Positions 15,584 through 23,648 of a DNA stretch of 30,923 nt are shown piece after piece. Within the stretch, counting starts at the first letter, position 1; each line of letters starts with the position of its first letter. Location: the NCBI GenBank assembly GCA_038254365.1, contig JBBSGI010000037.1:1-30923 (forward strand). Direction: 5' to 3'. The DNA comes from JAWWPG01 sp038254365. GTDB taxonomy: Bacteria; Actinomycetota; Actinomycetes; Propionibacteriales; Nocardioidaceae. Both the position numbers and the translations under genes were made by a program. The notes beneath the pieces were generated by a model. It ran no database searches. It was not told the DNA's origin and saw nothing but the letters and a program-made list of their open reading frames with translations.

Positions 15584-16323
15584 GGCTTCCCGAAGCCGGC
15601 CTTCTGCAGCACCCTCTGCCCGGCCGGCCCGGTGACCAGGGCGACCCACTCGTCGGCGAGCGATGCCTGCTTCGCGTCCTTGACGGTGCCGATGAAGTAC
15701 GGGTTGACGACGTTGTCGGCGGCCGGGATGTCGATGGTGTCAACCTGGGAGCCCGCGGCGATCGCGTCGGTGACGTAGACGATGCCGGCGTCCGCTTCGC
15801 CGCTCTCGACCTGCGCGAGCGTGGTGGCGACGTCAGCGAGGTAGGTCACCGGATTGGCGGTAACCCCTGCGTTGGCGAGCATCGTGGCCGCGGCCGCACC
15901 GCAGGGCGCAGTGGGGTCACACGCCACGAACGAGACGTTGCTCAGGCTGTCGACGCCGGTGACGTGCCCGGGGTTCCCGGGCGGGACGGCGATCGCCAAT
16001 GTGTTGGTGGCGAACTGGGTCGGGTCCGTGCTCAGCTGGCTGGCATCCTTGACCAGCCCGATGCTCTTCTCGTCGGCGGTCGCGATGACGTCTGCCGGGG
16101 CGCCGGCGGTGACCTGCTCGGCGAGCGTCGTACTCGACTCGAACGACGTGACCACGTCGACGCCGGGGTGGTCTGCCTCGAACCGTGTCTCAAGGGTGGT
16201 GAAGCTGGCCGTGAGTGACGACGCCGCGAAGATCGTGAGCTTCGTCCGGCCCGAGTCGCTGCAGCCGACGACGCCCGAGACGAGCAGGCCGGCGACGGCG
16301 AAGCCGGCCGCAACCCGCCTCAC
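15580..16323 (-). CDS. modA: Molybdate-binding lipoprotein
   Basis: The 247-residue substrate-binding protein has a lipoprotein signal: a short basic start, a hydrophobic stretch and a lipobox ending at Cys in SGVVGC (about residue 21). The mature part begins with LTIFAASSLTASF, the usual ModA motif whose Ser residues bind the oxyanion, then FESSTTLAEQVTAGAPADV and GIVYVTDA. It would catch molybdate or tungstate outside the membrane and pass it to ModB. The GTG start overlaps the regulator stop as GTGA. Confidence 0.94.
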   Translation of the reverse strand: MRRVAAGFAVAGLLVSGVVGCSDSGRTKLTIFAASSLTASFTTLETRFEADHPGVDVVTSFESSTTLAEQVTAGAPADVIATADEKSIGLVKDASQLSTDPTQFATNTLAIAVPPGNPGHVTGVDSLSNVSFVACDPTAPCGAAAATMLANAGVTANPVTYLADVATTLAQVESGEADAGIVYVTDAIAAGSQVDTIDIPAADNVVNPYFIGTVKDAKQASLADEWVALVTGPAGQRVLQKAGFGKP

Positions 16324-16724
16324 GCGGGGACCTCAATGACCACGTTCGTTGCCTTGATCGAAGCCATGGCGACGACACCCGGCTCGAGCCCTAGTGCGTC
16401 GGCGGCCTCCCGGCTCATCAGGGAGACGACGCGGTAGGGGCCGCAGCACATGTCGACCTGAGCCATCACGGTGTCCCGCACGACCCGGGTCACGATGCCG
16501 CGCAACGAGTTGCGGGCGCTGGTCCGGTGTGGCGACGCGTCAGTCCCGTCGGGGGGCAGGTCCGCGACCTCACGGGCGAGGGCAGCCAGGGCTACCCCTT
16601 CGACGCCGGCACGGCCGTCGGGCGTCCGGGTGCTCTCGAAGCGCCCGGCCTCGGCCCACCGACGCAAGGTGTCGTCACTGACGCCGAGCAGCCCTGCTGC
16701 GTCGGCGAACCGGTAGATGGCCAT
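16320..16724 (-). CDS. HTH-Mop molybdate-responsive regulator
   Basis: The 134-residue protein combines a MerR/excisionase-like winged helix-turn-helix (about 2-35, FADAAGLLGVSDDTLRRWAEAGRF) with a single Mop/TOBE domain (about 68-133, SARNSLRGIVTRVVRDTVMAQVDMCC to IKATNVVIEVP) that binds molybdate. It is the first gene of the mod operon. It therefore probably senses intracellular molybdate and controls its own operon, doing the job of ModE with a different DNA-binding part. Two adjacent cysteines (CC) stand in the Mop domain. I start at the ATG at 16724 because a -10-like TATTCT lies six nt upstream; an in-frame ATG at 16742 is inside the palindrome. Confidence 0.88.
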   Translation of the reverse strand: MAIYRFADAAGLLGVSDDTLRRWAEAGRFESTRTPDGRAGVEGVALAALAREVADLPPDGTDASPHRTSARNSLRGIVTRVVRDTVMAQVDMCCGPYRVVSLMSREAADALGLEPGVVAMASIKATNVVIEVPA

Positions 16725-16750
16725 CTCCGCAGAATACCGCATATGCGGAG
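16725..16750 (-). promoter_or_regulatory. Promoter and palindromic operator of the mod operon
   Basis: The perfect 12-bp palindrome CCGCATATGCGG (16737-16748) directly abuts TATTCT (minus strand, 16731-16736), a good -10, which is followed by six nt and the regulator ATG. An outer inverted repeat CTCCGCA (16725-16731) / TGCGGAG (16744-16750) overlaps it. A dimeric repressor bound here would block the promoter, fitting autoregulation by the HTH-Mop protein. Confidence 0.6.
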
Positions 16751-16821
16751 ACCCTCTGCCTGACCTGACCCGCAGATGCGACACGGAGCCAGCCCCCCGC
16801 CGGGGCTGGTGAAGAGCCGGG

Positions 16822-16827
16822 GACAAT
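16822..16827 (+). promoter_or_regulatory. Weak -10-like hexamer before the DUF4245 gene
   Basis: GACAAT followed by GGAGCG and the GTG start. It departs from TANNNT at the first base. The GGAG is only 2 nt from the start, so either a leaderless start or a tight ribosome site is possible. Confidence 0.25.
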
Positions 16828-16833
16828 GGAGCG

Positions 16834-17379
16834 GTGAGCACCCCCAGGGTTGACAGCCCGCGTGGCGGTTACGCGCGCAGCGCAAACGGGTTGGTGGGTG
16901 CGCTGATCGCGGTGCTCGGTCTGATCGCCGTGGTGGGGGGCCTGAGCTGGCTGCAGCATGGGAAGGTCGCCGACCCGGCGAGGACCGTCGACTACGCAGC
17001 GAGCCTCGCGAGGGCCCGGGACGAGGCTCCGTTCCCGGTGGTGGCCCCGAGCCCGGTGCCGTCGGGGCTGCGAGCCACCAGCGTGAGCTGGGACGGCGCC
17101 GGTGTTCGAGTTGCCTGGCACCTCGGTTTCGTGACGTCCGGCGACGACTACGTCGGTCTCTACCAGGGCAACGGGCCGGCTGCCCCGTTCATCTCGGCCT
17201 CGACGCCTGCGACCGAGCCGGGACCACCGGTCACGATCGCAGGGGTGATGTGGCAGACCCTCCACAGCCCTGACCAGAGGGAGACCGCCTTGCTCCGCAG
17301 GGCGAACGGCGTGACCACGGTCGTCACCGGAACGGCCGACGAGACTCAGCTGGAGATGTTCGCCGGACGCCTCCGCTGA
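16834..17379 (+). CDS. DUF4245 membrane-anchored protein
   Basis: The 181-residue protein has a short cytoplasmic head, one transmembrane helix (about 19-39, LVGALIAVLGLIAVVGGLSWL) and an outside domain of about 140 residues. Its pattern (YAASLARARDEAPFPVVAPSPVPSGLRATSVSW, a WHLGFVT.DDYVGLYQ segment and a C-terminal TVVTGTADE) matches the DUF4245 family of actinobacteria, function unknown. The same gene lies near glpX and xseB in mycobacteria (Rv1100), which supports the family call. It converges on xseB with a 43-bp gap. Confidence 0.82.
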   Translation: MSTPRVDSPRGGYARSANGLVGALIAVLGLIAVVGGLSWLQHGKVADPARTVDYAASLARARDEAPFPVVAPSPVPSGLRATSVSWDGAGVRVAWHLGFVTSGDDYVGLYQGNGPAAPFISASTPATEPGPPVTIAGVMWQTLHSPDQRETALLRRANGVTTVVTGTADETQLEMFAGRLR

Positions 17380-17422
17380 GCGTGGCCGAACCGTCCTGCA
17401 CCCAGCCTCGGCCGGCGCCGAG

Positions 17423-17650
17423 TCAGTCCCGGTCGCGGTCCAAGGTCGCGTCAAGTCGGGCGCGGGCGCCGTCCAACCAGCGTTGACAGATGTCCGCCAG
17501 CTGTTCGCCGCGCTCCCAGAGAGCCACCGACTCCTGGAGTGTCGCGCTGCCGGTCTCGAGCTGCTGGACTACCGCGACGAGCTGGTCGCGGGCCTCCTCA
17601 TAACTGAGTTCCAGGTCGGTGGCGTTGGGGGACGGTGGCTGCTCGGTCAT
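17423..17650 (-). CDS. xseB: Exodeoxyribonuclease VII small subunit
   Basis: The 75-residue small subunit has the expected LSYEEARDQLVAVVQQLETGSATLQESVALWERGEQLADICQRWL helical hairpin. Several XseB chains bind each XseA chain. The nuclease degrades single-stranded DNA from both ends. Its ATG overlaps the xseA stop as ATGA (17647-17650), giving the usual coupled production of the two subunits. Confidence 0.96.
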   Translation of the reverse strand: MTEQPPSPNATDLELSYEEARDQLVAVVQQLETGSATLQESVALWERGEQLADICQRWLDGARARLDATLDRDRD

Positions 17651-18897
17651 CCGGTCTCCAAGGGGCTCTCGGCCTGCGGGTGGGACACGGCGGAGGACAC
17701 GGTGACGTGCAGGCTGCCCTTCGACATGCGGGCCAACAGGTCGTCGCCGGGACCAACCTCGTCGGGGTCGGTGACCAGGCGGCCCGCACCGTCCTGCAGC
17801 AGGCTGTAGCCCCGTCGCAGGGTGGCCAGTGGTGAGAGCCCGCGAACGCGAGCCAGCTGATGGGCCAGGTCACCGCCCGCTCGGTCGAGTCGATGGTCGA
17901 CGCAGCGGCGCGCTCGGTCGCGCAGGCCGGTGACGGTCCCGGCCTGGTCGTGGAACATCCGGTGCGGGTCGGCCAGCGCGGGCCTCGATCGCAAGCTGTC
18001 GAGCCCGTGCTGCTGGTGGTGGAGAAGCGACTGCAGATGCCCCCGCGCCCCCCGGCGGGCTGCGTCGATGCGGTCGATCTCCTCCGCGACGTCCGGCACG
18101 ACACACTTGGCGGCGTCGGTCGGGGTGGAGGCCCGTAGATCGGCGACGAGGTCGAGCAGCGGCTGGTCGGCCTCGTGACCGATGGCGCTGACCACCGGCG
18201 TGCGGCATCGGGCGACCGCGCGGAGCAGCCCCTCGTCCGAGAACGGGAGCAGGTCCTCGAGCGCGCCACCCCCACGGGCGATGATGATGACGTCGACCTC
18301 GTGGTCGCGTTCCAGCACGGCAAGAGCCTCGATCACCTGACGCGCCGCCTCATGGCCCTGCACCACGGCGTACTCGATCCGGAAAGTCACCCCGGGCCAG
18401 CGTTTCCGGGCGTTGTCGAGGACGTCCCGCTCGGCGGCCGAGCTCCGGCCCACGATGAGGCCGACGGTGCCTGGCAAGAACGGCACGTGGCGTTTCCGGG
18501 CCGGGTCGAACAACCCTTCGGCAGCCAACAGCTGTCTGCGCTGCTCGATGCGGGCGAGCAGCTCACCCACACCCACCGGGCGGATCTCGTTCGCCAACAG
18601 GGACAGGGTGCCGCGGGGGACGTAGTACTGCGTCTTGGCGTGGATGACCACCCGGGCGCCCTCGGTGACCGGAACGGCGAGTGAGTCGAAGACCGACCGC
18701 GCGACGGTCACCTGGACGGAGACCTCGGCGACGGGGTCTCGGAGGACGACGAAGACCGTGGACGACGTTGGCCTTCGCGTTAGCTGGGCGATCTGCCCCT
18801 CGACCCATACGGGTCCGAGCCGGTCGACATAGCCAGCCAGCGCCTGGGCGATGACCCGCACCGGCGCGGGCTTCTCGTACGACGTCTGGAGGACCAT
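17647..18897 (-). CDS. xseA: Exodeoxyribonuclease VII large subunit
   Basis: The 416-residue catalytic subunit has an N-terminal OB-fold (about 18-110, VWVEGQIAQL to STVFVVLRD) that binds single-stranded DNA. The nuclease core contains GLIVGRSSAAERDVLDNARKRWP, IIIARGGGALEDLLPFSDEGLLRAVARCRTPVVSAIGHEAD and the conserved ASTPTDAAK. The length is normal for actinobacteria. On the minus strand TAGAGT stands six nt before the ATG, so it may be leaderless. It is divergent from the lanthipeptide operon. Confidence 0.97.
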   Translation of the reverse strand: MVLQTSYEKPAPVRVIAQALAGYVDRLGPVWVEGQIAQLTRRPTSSTVFVVLRDPVAEVSVQVTVARSVFDSLAVPVTEGARVVIHAKTQYYVPRGTLSLLANEIRPVGVGELLARIEQRRQLLAAEGLFDPARKRHVPFLPGTVGLIVGRSSAAERDVLDNARKRWPGVTFRIEYAVVQGHEAARQVIEALAVLERDHEVDVIIIARGGGALEDLLPFSDEGLLRAVARCRTPVVSAIGHEADQPLLDLVADLRASTPTDAAKCVVPDVAEEIDRIDAARRGARGHLQSLLHHQQHGLDSLRSRPALADPHRMFHDQAGTVTGLRDRARRCVDHRLDRAGGDLAHQLARVRGLSPLATLRRGYSLLQDGAGRLVTDPDEVGPGDDLLARMSKGSLHVTVSSAVSHPQAESPLETG

Positions 18898-18903
18898 CCG
18901 CCG

Positions 18904-18909
18904 ACTCTA
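18904..18909 (-). promoter_or_regulatory. Candidate leaderless -10 of xseA
   Basis: TAGAGT on the minus strand, then six nt (CGGCGG), then the ATG. CGGCGG is not a convincing ribosome site. Confidence 0.4.
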
Positions 18910-19034
18910 GCGAACTCGTCGTACGGCTGAGGGGCGCCGAAAAGTGTGAGACCGAAAGACTCCTATGGCTCCAATCCGGCCGCGGGACTGGTGCCGAACC
19001 CCCTCGAAGGACCTGCTAGCGAATGCGCGACGCC

Positions 19035-19053
19035 TGAGTTCGGGTAATACTCA
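19035..19053 (+). promoter_or_regulatory. Candidate promoter and inverted repeat of the lanthipeptide operon
   Basis: TAATAC at 19045-19050 is a plausible -10, about 25 bp before the lanKC ATG. TGAGT (19035-19039) and ACTCA (19049-19053) form an inverted repeat spaced by 9 nt that straddles it. No good -35 is visible 17-18 bp upstream, which would fit activator-dependent expression. Confidence 0.35.
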
Positions 19054-19075
19054 ACCTAGGCGAAGAGGGGGTTCC

Positions 19076-21676
19076 ATGGAAAAGGGCTATGAGGGCTTTT
19101 GCCTCAATAGCGCGGTCTTCTATGACTCCCCCACGCTGGCCCGCGACGACGATGTCGACTTCCAGGTAGCGCAGGCGCCGGTTCCGCCGGGTTGGATCAG
19201 CAGCGAACTTGACGACTGGCTCGTCTACACGCCCGTCGAGCTGAGTCTGCCCAACCAGGGCTGGAAGATCCACTCCTCGGCGTCCTTGGCTGACGCCGAG
19301 AAGATCCTCCAGGCGATCTGGGACTACTGCATACCGCGCGGCATCGCGTTCAAGTTCGTCCGCAGTGCACAGCTCCTGTTGCTCGCCAACGGCAAGTACG
19401 CGCACCGTGGCTCCAGCGGCAAGTTCGTCACGATCTATCCGCGTGACGACTCGGAGTTCGAGACCATCCTGACGGAGCTCGGCGCCGGGCTCGACGGTTT
19501 CGAGGGCCCCTACATCCTCAGCGACCTACGCTGGCGGGACGGACCGCTTTACGTGCGCTACGGCGCTTTCGCCGAGCGCTGGTGCCTCACCGCCTCCGGA
19601 GAGATGGCGGCGGCCATCGAGGACCCGTCGGGCGAGCTGGTGCCGGACCGGCGAGGGACGACATTCTCTCTGCCCTCGTGGGTGACCGTGCCGGAGCCTT
19701 TGGAGCCGGCGTTGGCCGCGCGGGCGGGAACCGGGTTGGGCGACCTGCCCTACCGCATTGAGAAGCCACTGCACTTCTCCAACGGCGGTGGGGTCTACCT
19801 GGGCGTCGACGCCCGGACCGACGAGCGTGTCGTCCTCAAGGAGGCCCGACCGCACGCCGGTCTGGCGGTCGACGGGTCCGATGCCGTGGCCCGCCTGCAG
19901 AACGAGCGGGACGTCCTGCGCCGACTAGCGGGGCTCGGACTGGTGCCTGAAATTCACGACTACTTCACCCTGGGTGGCCACCACTTCCTGGTGTTGGAGT
20001 TCGTCGAGGGCACGCCGCTGTCCGGCACCCTCGTGGACTGGTACCCGCTGGCCCTTCTGGGCGACGACCGTCCCTTCGCCGAATACACCCAGTGGGCACT
20101 CGCGATGCTTGACCGGCTGCGGACGGCGGTGGAGCAGGTTCATCAGCGGGGAATCGTGATCGGCGACCTGCACCCGGGCAACATCTTGGTGCGGCCCGAC
20201 GGCGAGGTGACGCTCATCGACCTGGAGATCGCATCGGACGTCGGACTCGGGCTTCGCTCGCCCTTGGGGGACCCGGGTTTCTCGGCACCGGGGGACCGCC
20301 TCGGCTTCGCCATCGACGAGTACGCCCTCGCATCCTTGACGATCTCGCTTTTCCTGCCGCTCACCGAGCTGATCAACCTGGACCCGCACAAGGCTGAGCA
20401 GTTCGCCGAGCAGATCGCGACCTACTTCCCGGTGCCTAAGGAGACGCTCGACGCCGCCGTGACGGTCATCCGGGGACCAGCTACGCTTCACCGCGACGAA
20501 GCGTCTGCGTCGCCGAGGCTGCACCGCGTCAGTGCAGAGCGGAAAGACTGGCCGGCATTGCGGGACTCGATGGCCTCGGGCATCCTGCGCAGCGCCACGC
20601 CAGAACGCGAGGACCGTCTGTTCCCCGGAGACATCGCGCAGTTCGAGCTCGGCGGGTTGAATCTCGCGTACGGCGCCGCGGGCGTGCTGCTGGCTCTGCA
20701 CGATACCGGCGCCGACTACCCCCCGGACCTGGTGGACTGGCTCGTCGAGAAGGCCACGAACCCGTTGCCGGGAACGCGTTTCGGCTTCTACGACGGCTTG
20801 CACGGTGTGGCTTATGCCCTGGATGCCCTCGACCGGCCCGACGACGCGCTGAAGGTCCTCGACATCTGTGAAGACGCGCTCGGTGACGCCTGGCCCGATC
20901 TCGCCCCCGACCTCTTCACCGGGCTCGTTGGAGTTGGTCTCAACCTTGCGCACTTCGCGCAGCAGACCGGCGACGGTGGCCTCTGGCGCCGGGCGGCCGA
21001 GATCGCTGAGGTGGTCGCCGATGGGATCGGCGAGGAGCAGGACGTCGCGGCGGTCAGTGGAGATGGCGGGTCGTACGCCGGTCTGCTCCGCGGGGCTGCC
21101 GGAGCGGCCTTGCTGTTCCTGAGGCTGCACGACCACTTCGGCGACGAGCAGCTGCTCGACCTGGCCGCCACCTCGCTGCGTCAGGACCTACGGCGCTGCG
21201 TGCTCCGCGACGACGGTGCTCTCGAGGTCAACGAGGGGCACCGCACGATGCCTTACCTCCACGACGGCAGCGTCGGGATCGCGATGGTGCTCGACGACTA
21301 CCTCAGCCGCAGGCCCGACGACCGCTTCGCCGAGGCGTCGGCTCAGATCAGGGTCGCAGCGATGTCCGAGTTCTACATCGAGCCGGGCCTGTTCTCCGGA
21401 CGGGCGGGCATGATCTTGTACCTCTCCCGCCACCGGCAGGGGCGCCCCCCCGCAGACACAGGGCTGGTGGCTTCACATGTCGAGCGGCTCGCGTGGCATG
21501 CTATCGACTACGAGGGCAGCCTCGCGTTTCCCGGCGACCAGCTGCTCCGGCTCTCCATGGACCTGGCAACTGGCACGGCGGGTGTCCTGCTGGCCGTGGG
21601 CGCGGCGTTGCATGACAACCCGGTTGCCCTCCCCTTTCTCGGTCCACTGCCCGGTGGACCTCCTAGCAGTCAGTGA
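19076..21676 (+). CDS. lanKC: Class III lanthipeptide synthetase (LanKC)
   Basis: The 866-residue enzyme phosphorylates, dehydrates and cyclises a ribosomal peptide. It has an N-terminal lyase domain (about 1-200, opening MEKGYEGFCLNSAVFYDSP). A Ser/Thr kinase domain (about 225-480) has a Gly-rich loop FSNGGGVYLG, the Lys of VVLKE near 254, a catalytic loop GDLHPGNILV near 363 and LIDLE near 381 in place of DFG. A C-terminal LanC-like cyclase domain runs from about 530 to 866. The cyclase has the glycine motifs (GLNLAYGAAGVLLAL, GFYDGLHGVAYAL, GLFSGRAGMILYL) but no Cys-His-Gly zinc motif, which separates class III from classes I, II and IV. It resembles RamC, LabKC and AciKC in length and order. 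A purine-rich GAGGGGG site precedes the ATG. The precursor gene begins 14 bp after its stop. Confidence 0.95.
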   Translation: MEKGYEGFCLNSAVFYDSPTLARDDDVDFQVAQAPVPPGWISSELDDWLVYTPVELSLPNQGWKIHSSASLADAEKILQAIWDYCIPRGIAFKFVRSAQLLLLANGKYAHRGSSGKFVTIYPRDDSEFETILTELGAGLDGFEGPYILSDLRWRDGPLYVRYGAFAERWCLTASGEMAAAIEDPSGELVPDRRGTTFSLPSWVTVPEPLEPALAARAGTGLGDLPYRIEKPLHFSNGGGVYLGVDARTDERVVLKEARPHAGLAVDGSDAVARLQNERDVLRRLAGLGLVPEIHDYFTLGGHHFLVLEFVEGTPLSGTLVDWYPLALLGDDRPFAEYTQWALAMLDRLRTAVEQVHQRGIVIGDLHPGNILVRPDGEVTLIDLEIASDVGLGLRSPLGDPGFSAPGDRLGFAIDEYALASLTISLFLPLTELINLDPHKAEQFAEQIATYFPVPKETLDAAVTVIRGPATLHRDEASASPRLHRVSAERKDWPALRDSMASGILRSATPEREDRLFPGDIAQFELGGLNLAYGAAGVLLALHDTGADYPPDLVDWLVEKATNPLPGTRFGFYDGLHGVAYALDALDRPDDALKVLDICEDALGDAWPDLAPDLFTGLVGVGLNLAHFAQQTGDGGLWRRAAEIAEVVADGIGEEQDVAAVSGDGGSYAGLLRGAAGAALLFLRLHDHFGDEQLLDLAATSLRQDLRRCVLRDDGALEVNEGHRTMPYLHDGSVGIAMVLDDYLSRRPDDRFAEASAQIRVAAMSEFYIEPGLFSGRAGMILYLSRHRQGRPPADTGLVASHVERLAWHAIDYEGSLAFPGDQLLRLSMDLATGTAGVLLAVGAALHDNPVALPFLGPLPGGPPSSQ

Positions 21677-21690
21677 AGGAGGTGAATGAC

Positions 21691-21822
21691 ATGGCCCTTC
21701 TAGACCTTCAGGGTTTGGAGATCGATGAGGACAAGACCGCTCAGCGACGCAGCCGGCACAGCCGGCACCGTCGCCGCTGCGGTGGTGGCGGCGGCAGCCG
21801 CCTGAGCCTGCTCGCCTGCTGA
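21691..21822 (+). CDS. lanA: Class III lanthipeptide precursor with arginine-rich double-ring core
   Basis: This is a 43-residue precursor for LanKC. The leader starts MALLDLQGLEIDEDKTAQ and contains the LLDLQ version of the class III recognition motif. The rest is the likely core region. SRHSRHRRRC (residues 21-30) fits Ser-X2-Ser-X5-Cys. Five glycines follow. SRLSLLAC (36-43) fits Ser-X2-Ser-X3-Cys, and the peptide ends at this Cys. Both fit the labionin/lanthionine pattern, and the second resembles the SRASLLLC of SapB. The leader is acidic. From residue 19 on there are eight Arg and two His and no acidic residue, unlike hydrophobic SapB. There is no proline, so the prolyl-oligopeptidase route for leader removal looks unlikely. 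AAGGAGGTGA at 21676-21685, a full match to the anti-Shine-Dalgarno, lies 5 nt before the ATG. Confidence 0.88.
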   Translation: MALLDLQGLEIDEDKTAQRRSRHSRHRRRCGGGGGSRLSLLAC

Positions 21823-21835
21823 CAGGTTCACTAGA

Positions 21836-21873
21836 TGGTGACTGCCCCGGTGAGATCACCGGGGCAGCCACCG
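21836..21873 (+). terminator. Strong hairpin between precursor and transporter genes
   Basis: CTGCCCCGGTGA (21842-21853) is perfectly complementary to TCACCGGGGCAG (21856-21867). Beyond one mismatch the stem continues with GGTG (21837-21840) against CACC (21869-21872). No T run follows, so it is better read as a partial terminator or 3' end stabiliser that lets the precursor be made in excess over the exporter. Confidence 0.65.
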
Positions 21874-21893
21874 ACTTGACGGAAAATGGGCGT

Positions 21894-23648
21894 GTGACAA
21901 GCGAAAGCGTGGCGGCCCGGCCGGACCGGCGGTCAGCCAACCAACTGCTGGTGAGTGTCGGCAGGCACGGTGGTCCGTGGCTTGGGGTTCTTGCCGTTCT
22001 GGTGGTCATCCTCACCGCGGCGGAAACCGCGTTACCCGCCGTCCTCGGCCGGACGATCGACGGCGCCCTTGGGCGTGCCGACGCTGGCCACTGGTTGCTC
22101 TGGAGCGCCCTGCTCATTGCCGTGCTGGTGGCGTGCGACGTGGCCGACGAGCTTGGAGTGGCGAACACGGCAGCCAGGTCGACCGCCTGGCTGCGCCGGA
22201 CAACGCTGCGGCACCTGCTTTCGGCGCGATTGCGCAGCGTCGTTCCCCTGTCCCCCGGTGACGTGGCTAGCCGCCTGGTCAGCAACACCGAGGGCGCCGG
22301 TGGAGCCGGCCCGGACGCCATTGCGGCCATCACGTCCCTGGTCCTGGCCATCGGCGGTGTCGTCGCGCTCGCCGTCATCGACCCCTGGCTGTTCCTGACG
22401 TTCATCGCAGGAATGCCCCTTCTGCTGCTGATGTTCTGGGCCTTCGCCAAGGACGCCAGCGAGCTCAGCGAGCGCTATCTGGAGACGCAGGGCGAGATCT
22501 CCTCGCGCCTGGTCAGTGCGCTGTACGGTGCTCGGACGATCGCGGCCGCCGGGACGACGGAACTGGAGTCCCGTCGCGTGCTGACGCCGCTCGAGGACCT
22601 GCACCGCCACGGCAAGGGGATGTGGCGTGCCCAGAGCCGGATCACCGCCCAGGACACCTTGCTGCTGGCACTGCTGGAGATCGCAGTGCTCGCGGTAGCC
22701 GGTTTCGAGCTGTCCCGGGGCCGGATCAGCCCCGGCGAGCTGTTCGCCGCCAGCCAGTACGTCGTGCTCGCCTCCACCGGAAGCAACGCGATCTCGTCGC
22801 TAACCGGGCTGATCCGGGAACGGGCGGCCGTTGCGCGGATCGACGAGCTGCTCCGCCTGCCCGCGGTGCGGTATGGGAGCCACCCGGTTCCGCCTGGCAC
22901 GGGGCACCTCCGGTTTCGCGAGGTGACCGTCCGCGACGGTGAACAGGTCCTGTTGCAGATCGACGGGTTGGTCGTCGAGGGTGGTGCCCTGGTGGCCGTC
23001 GTCGGCCCGAGTGGCGCGGGGAAGTCGCAGTTCGCGGCGCTTGTCGGACGGCTGTTAGACCCGGACGAAGGAGCGGTGCTGCTCGACGGGCTGGCCCTGA
23101 CCGAGATCGACCACGGCGCCCTCCGACGCGCGATCGGCTACGGGTTCGAGCGCCCGGCGATGATCGGCAACACCCTGGCGGACGTCATCGCGTTCGGCGA
23201 CCGCGTCGCCTCCCGGGAGGAAGTGACGGCTGCGGCAGAAGCCGCGCTCGCGGACCCGTTCATCAAGCGAATGCCGGCTGGCTACGACACACCTGTCGAG
23301 GACGCCCCGATGTCCGGCGGCGAGACCCAGCGGATCGGTCTGGCTCGCGCTTTCGCGCACGCCGAGCGGGTCCTGGTGCTCGACGACGTCGCGGCCAGCC
23401 TGGACACCGTGACCGAGCACGAGATCGCCAGGGCGCTCACCGGCGCGATGGCCGACCGCACCCGGATCCTGGTCGCACACCGAGCCTCGACCGCGGCTCG
23501 AGCCGATCACGTGCTGTGGCTGGAGGCGGGCCAGGTCAGGGCCTACGCACCGCATCAGCAGCTGTGGGAAGACCCCGCCTATCGAGCGCTCTTCGAGTCG
23601 TCGGACAGCGAGAGCTTCGCAGGCAGCCTCTGGGACGGGCACCCGTGA
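21894..23648 (+). CDS. ABC exporter half, degenerate nucleotide-binding site
   Basis: The protein of about 584 residues has an N-terminal six-helix ABC exporter domain (about 20-310) and a C-terminal ATPase (about 330-570). Walker A is GPSGAGKSQ and the signature MSGGETQRIGLARAF. Walker B reads VLVLDDVAASLD, with Asp where the catalytic Glu is normally found, and the Q-loop position appears as FERP without Gln. This ATPase site may therefore bind but poorly hydrolyse ATP. The gene corresponds to ramA in the ramCSAB order, and its role is export of the lanthipeptide. I prefer the GTG at 21894. A TTG at 21876 would add six residues but starts just after the hairpin. Confidence 0.9.
   Translation: MTSESVAARPDRRSANQLLVSVGRHGGPWLGVLAVLVVILTAAETALPAVLGRTIDGALGRADAGHWLLWSALLIAVLVACDVADELGVANTAARSTAWLRRTTLRHLLSARLRSVVPLSPGDVASRLVSNTEGAGGAGPDAIAAITSLVLAIGGVVALAVIDPWLFLTFIAGMPLLLLMFWAFAKDASELSERYLETQGEISSRLVSALYGARTIAAAGTTELESRRVLTPLEDLHRHGKGMWRAQSRITAQDTLLLALLEIAVLAVAGFELSRGRISPGELFAASQYVVLASTGSNAISSLTGLIRERAAVARIDELLRLPAVRYGSHPVPPGTGHLRFREVTVRDGEQVLLQIDGLVVEGGALVAVVGPSGAGKSQFAALVGRLLDPDEGAVLLDGLALTEIDHGALRRAIGYGFERPAMIGNTLADVIAFGDRVASREEVTAAAEAALADPFIKRMPAGYDTPVEDAPMSGGETQRIGLARAFAHAERVLVLDDVAASLDTVTEHEIARALTGAMADRTRILVAHRASTAARADHVLWLEAGQVRAYAPHQQLWEDPAYRALFESSDSESFAGSLWDGHP

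Noticed and set aside
19925..21136. 403-codon open frame on the minus strand opposite lanKC
   Set aside because: It is a mirror-frame artefact of high-GC coding; the plus strand has the kinase and cyclase motifs.
21686..21703. ATG at 21686 as the precursor start
   Set aside because: It is in another frame and reaches a stop after five codons; the ATG at 21691 gives the class III leader.
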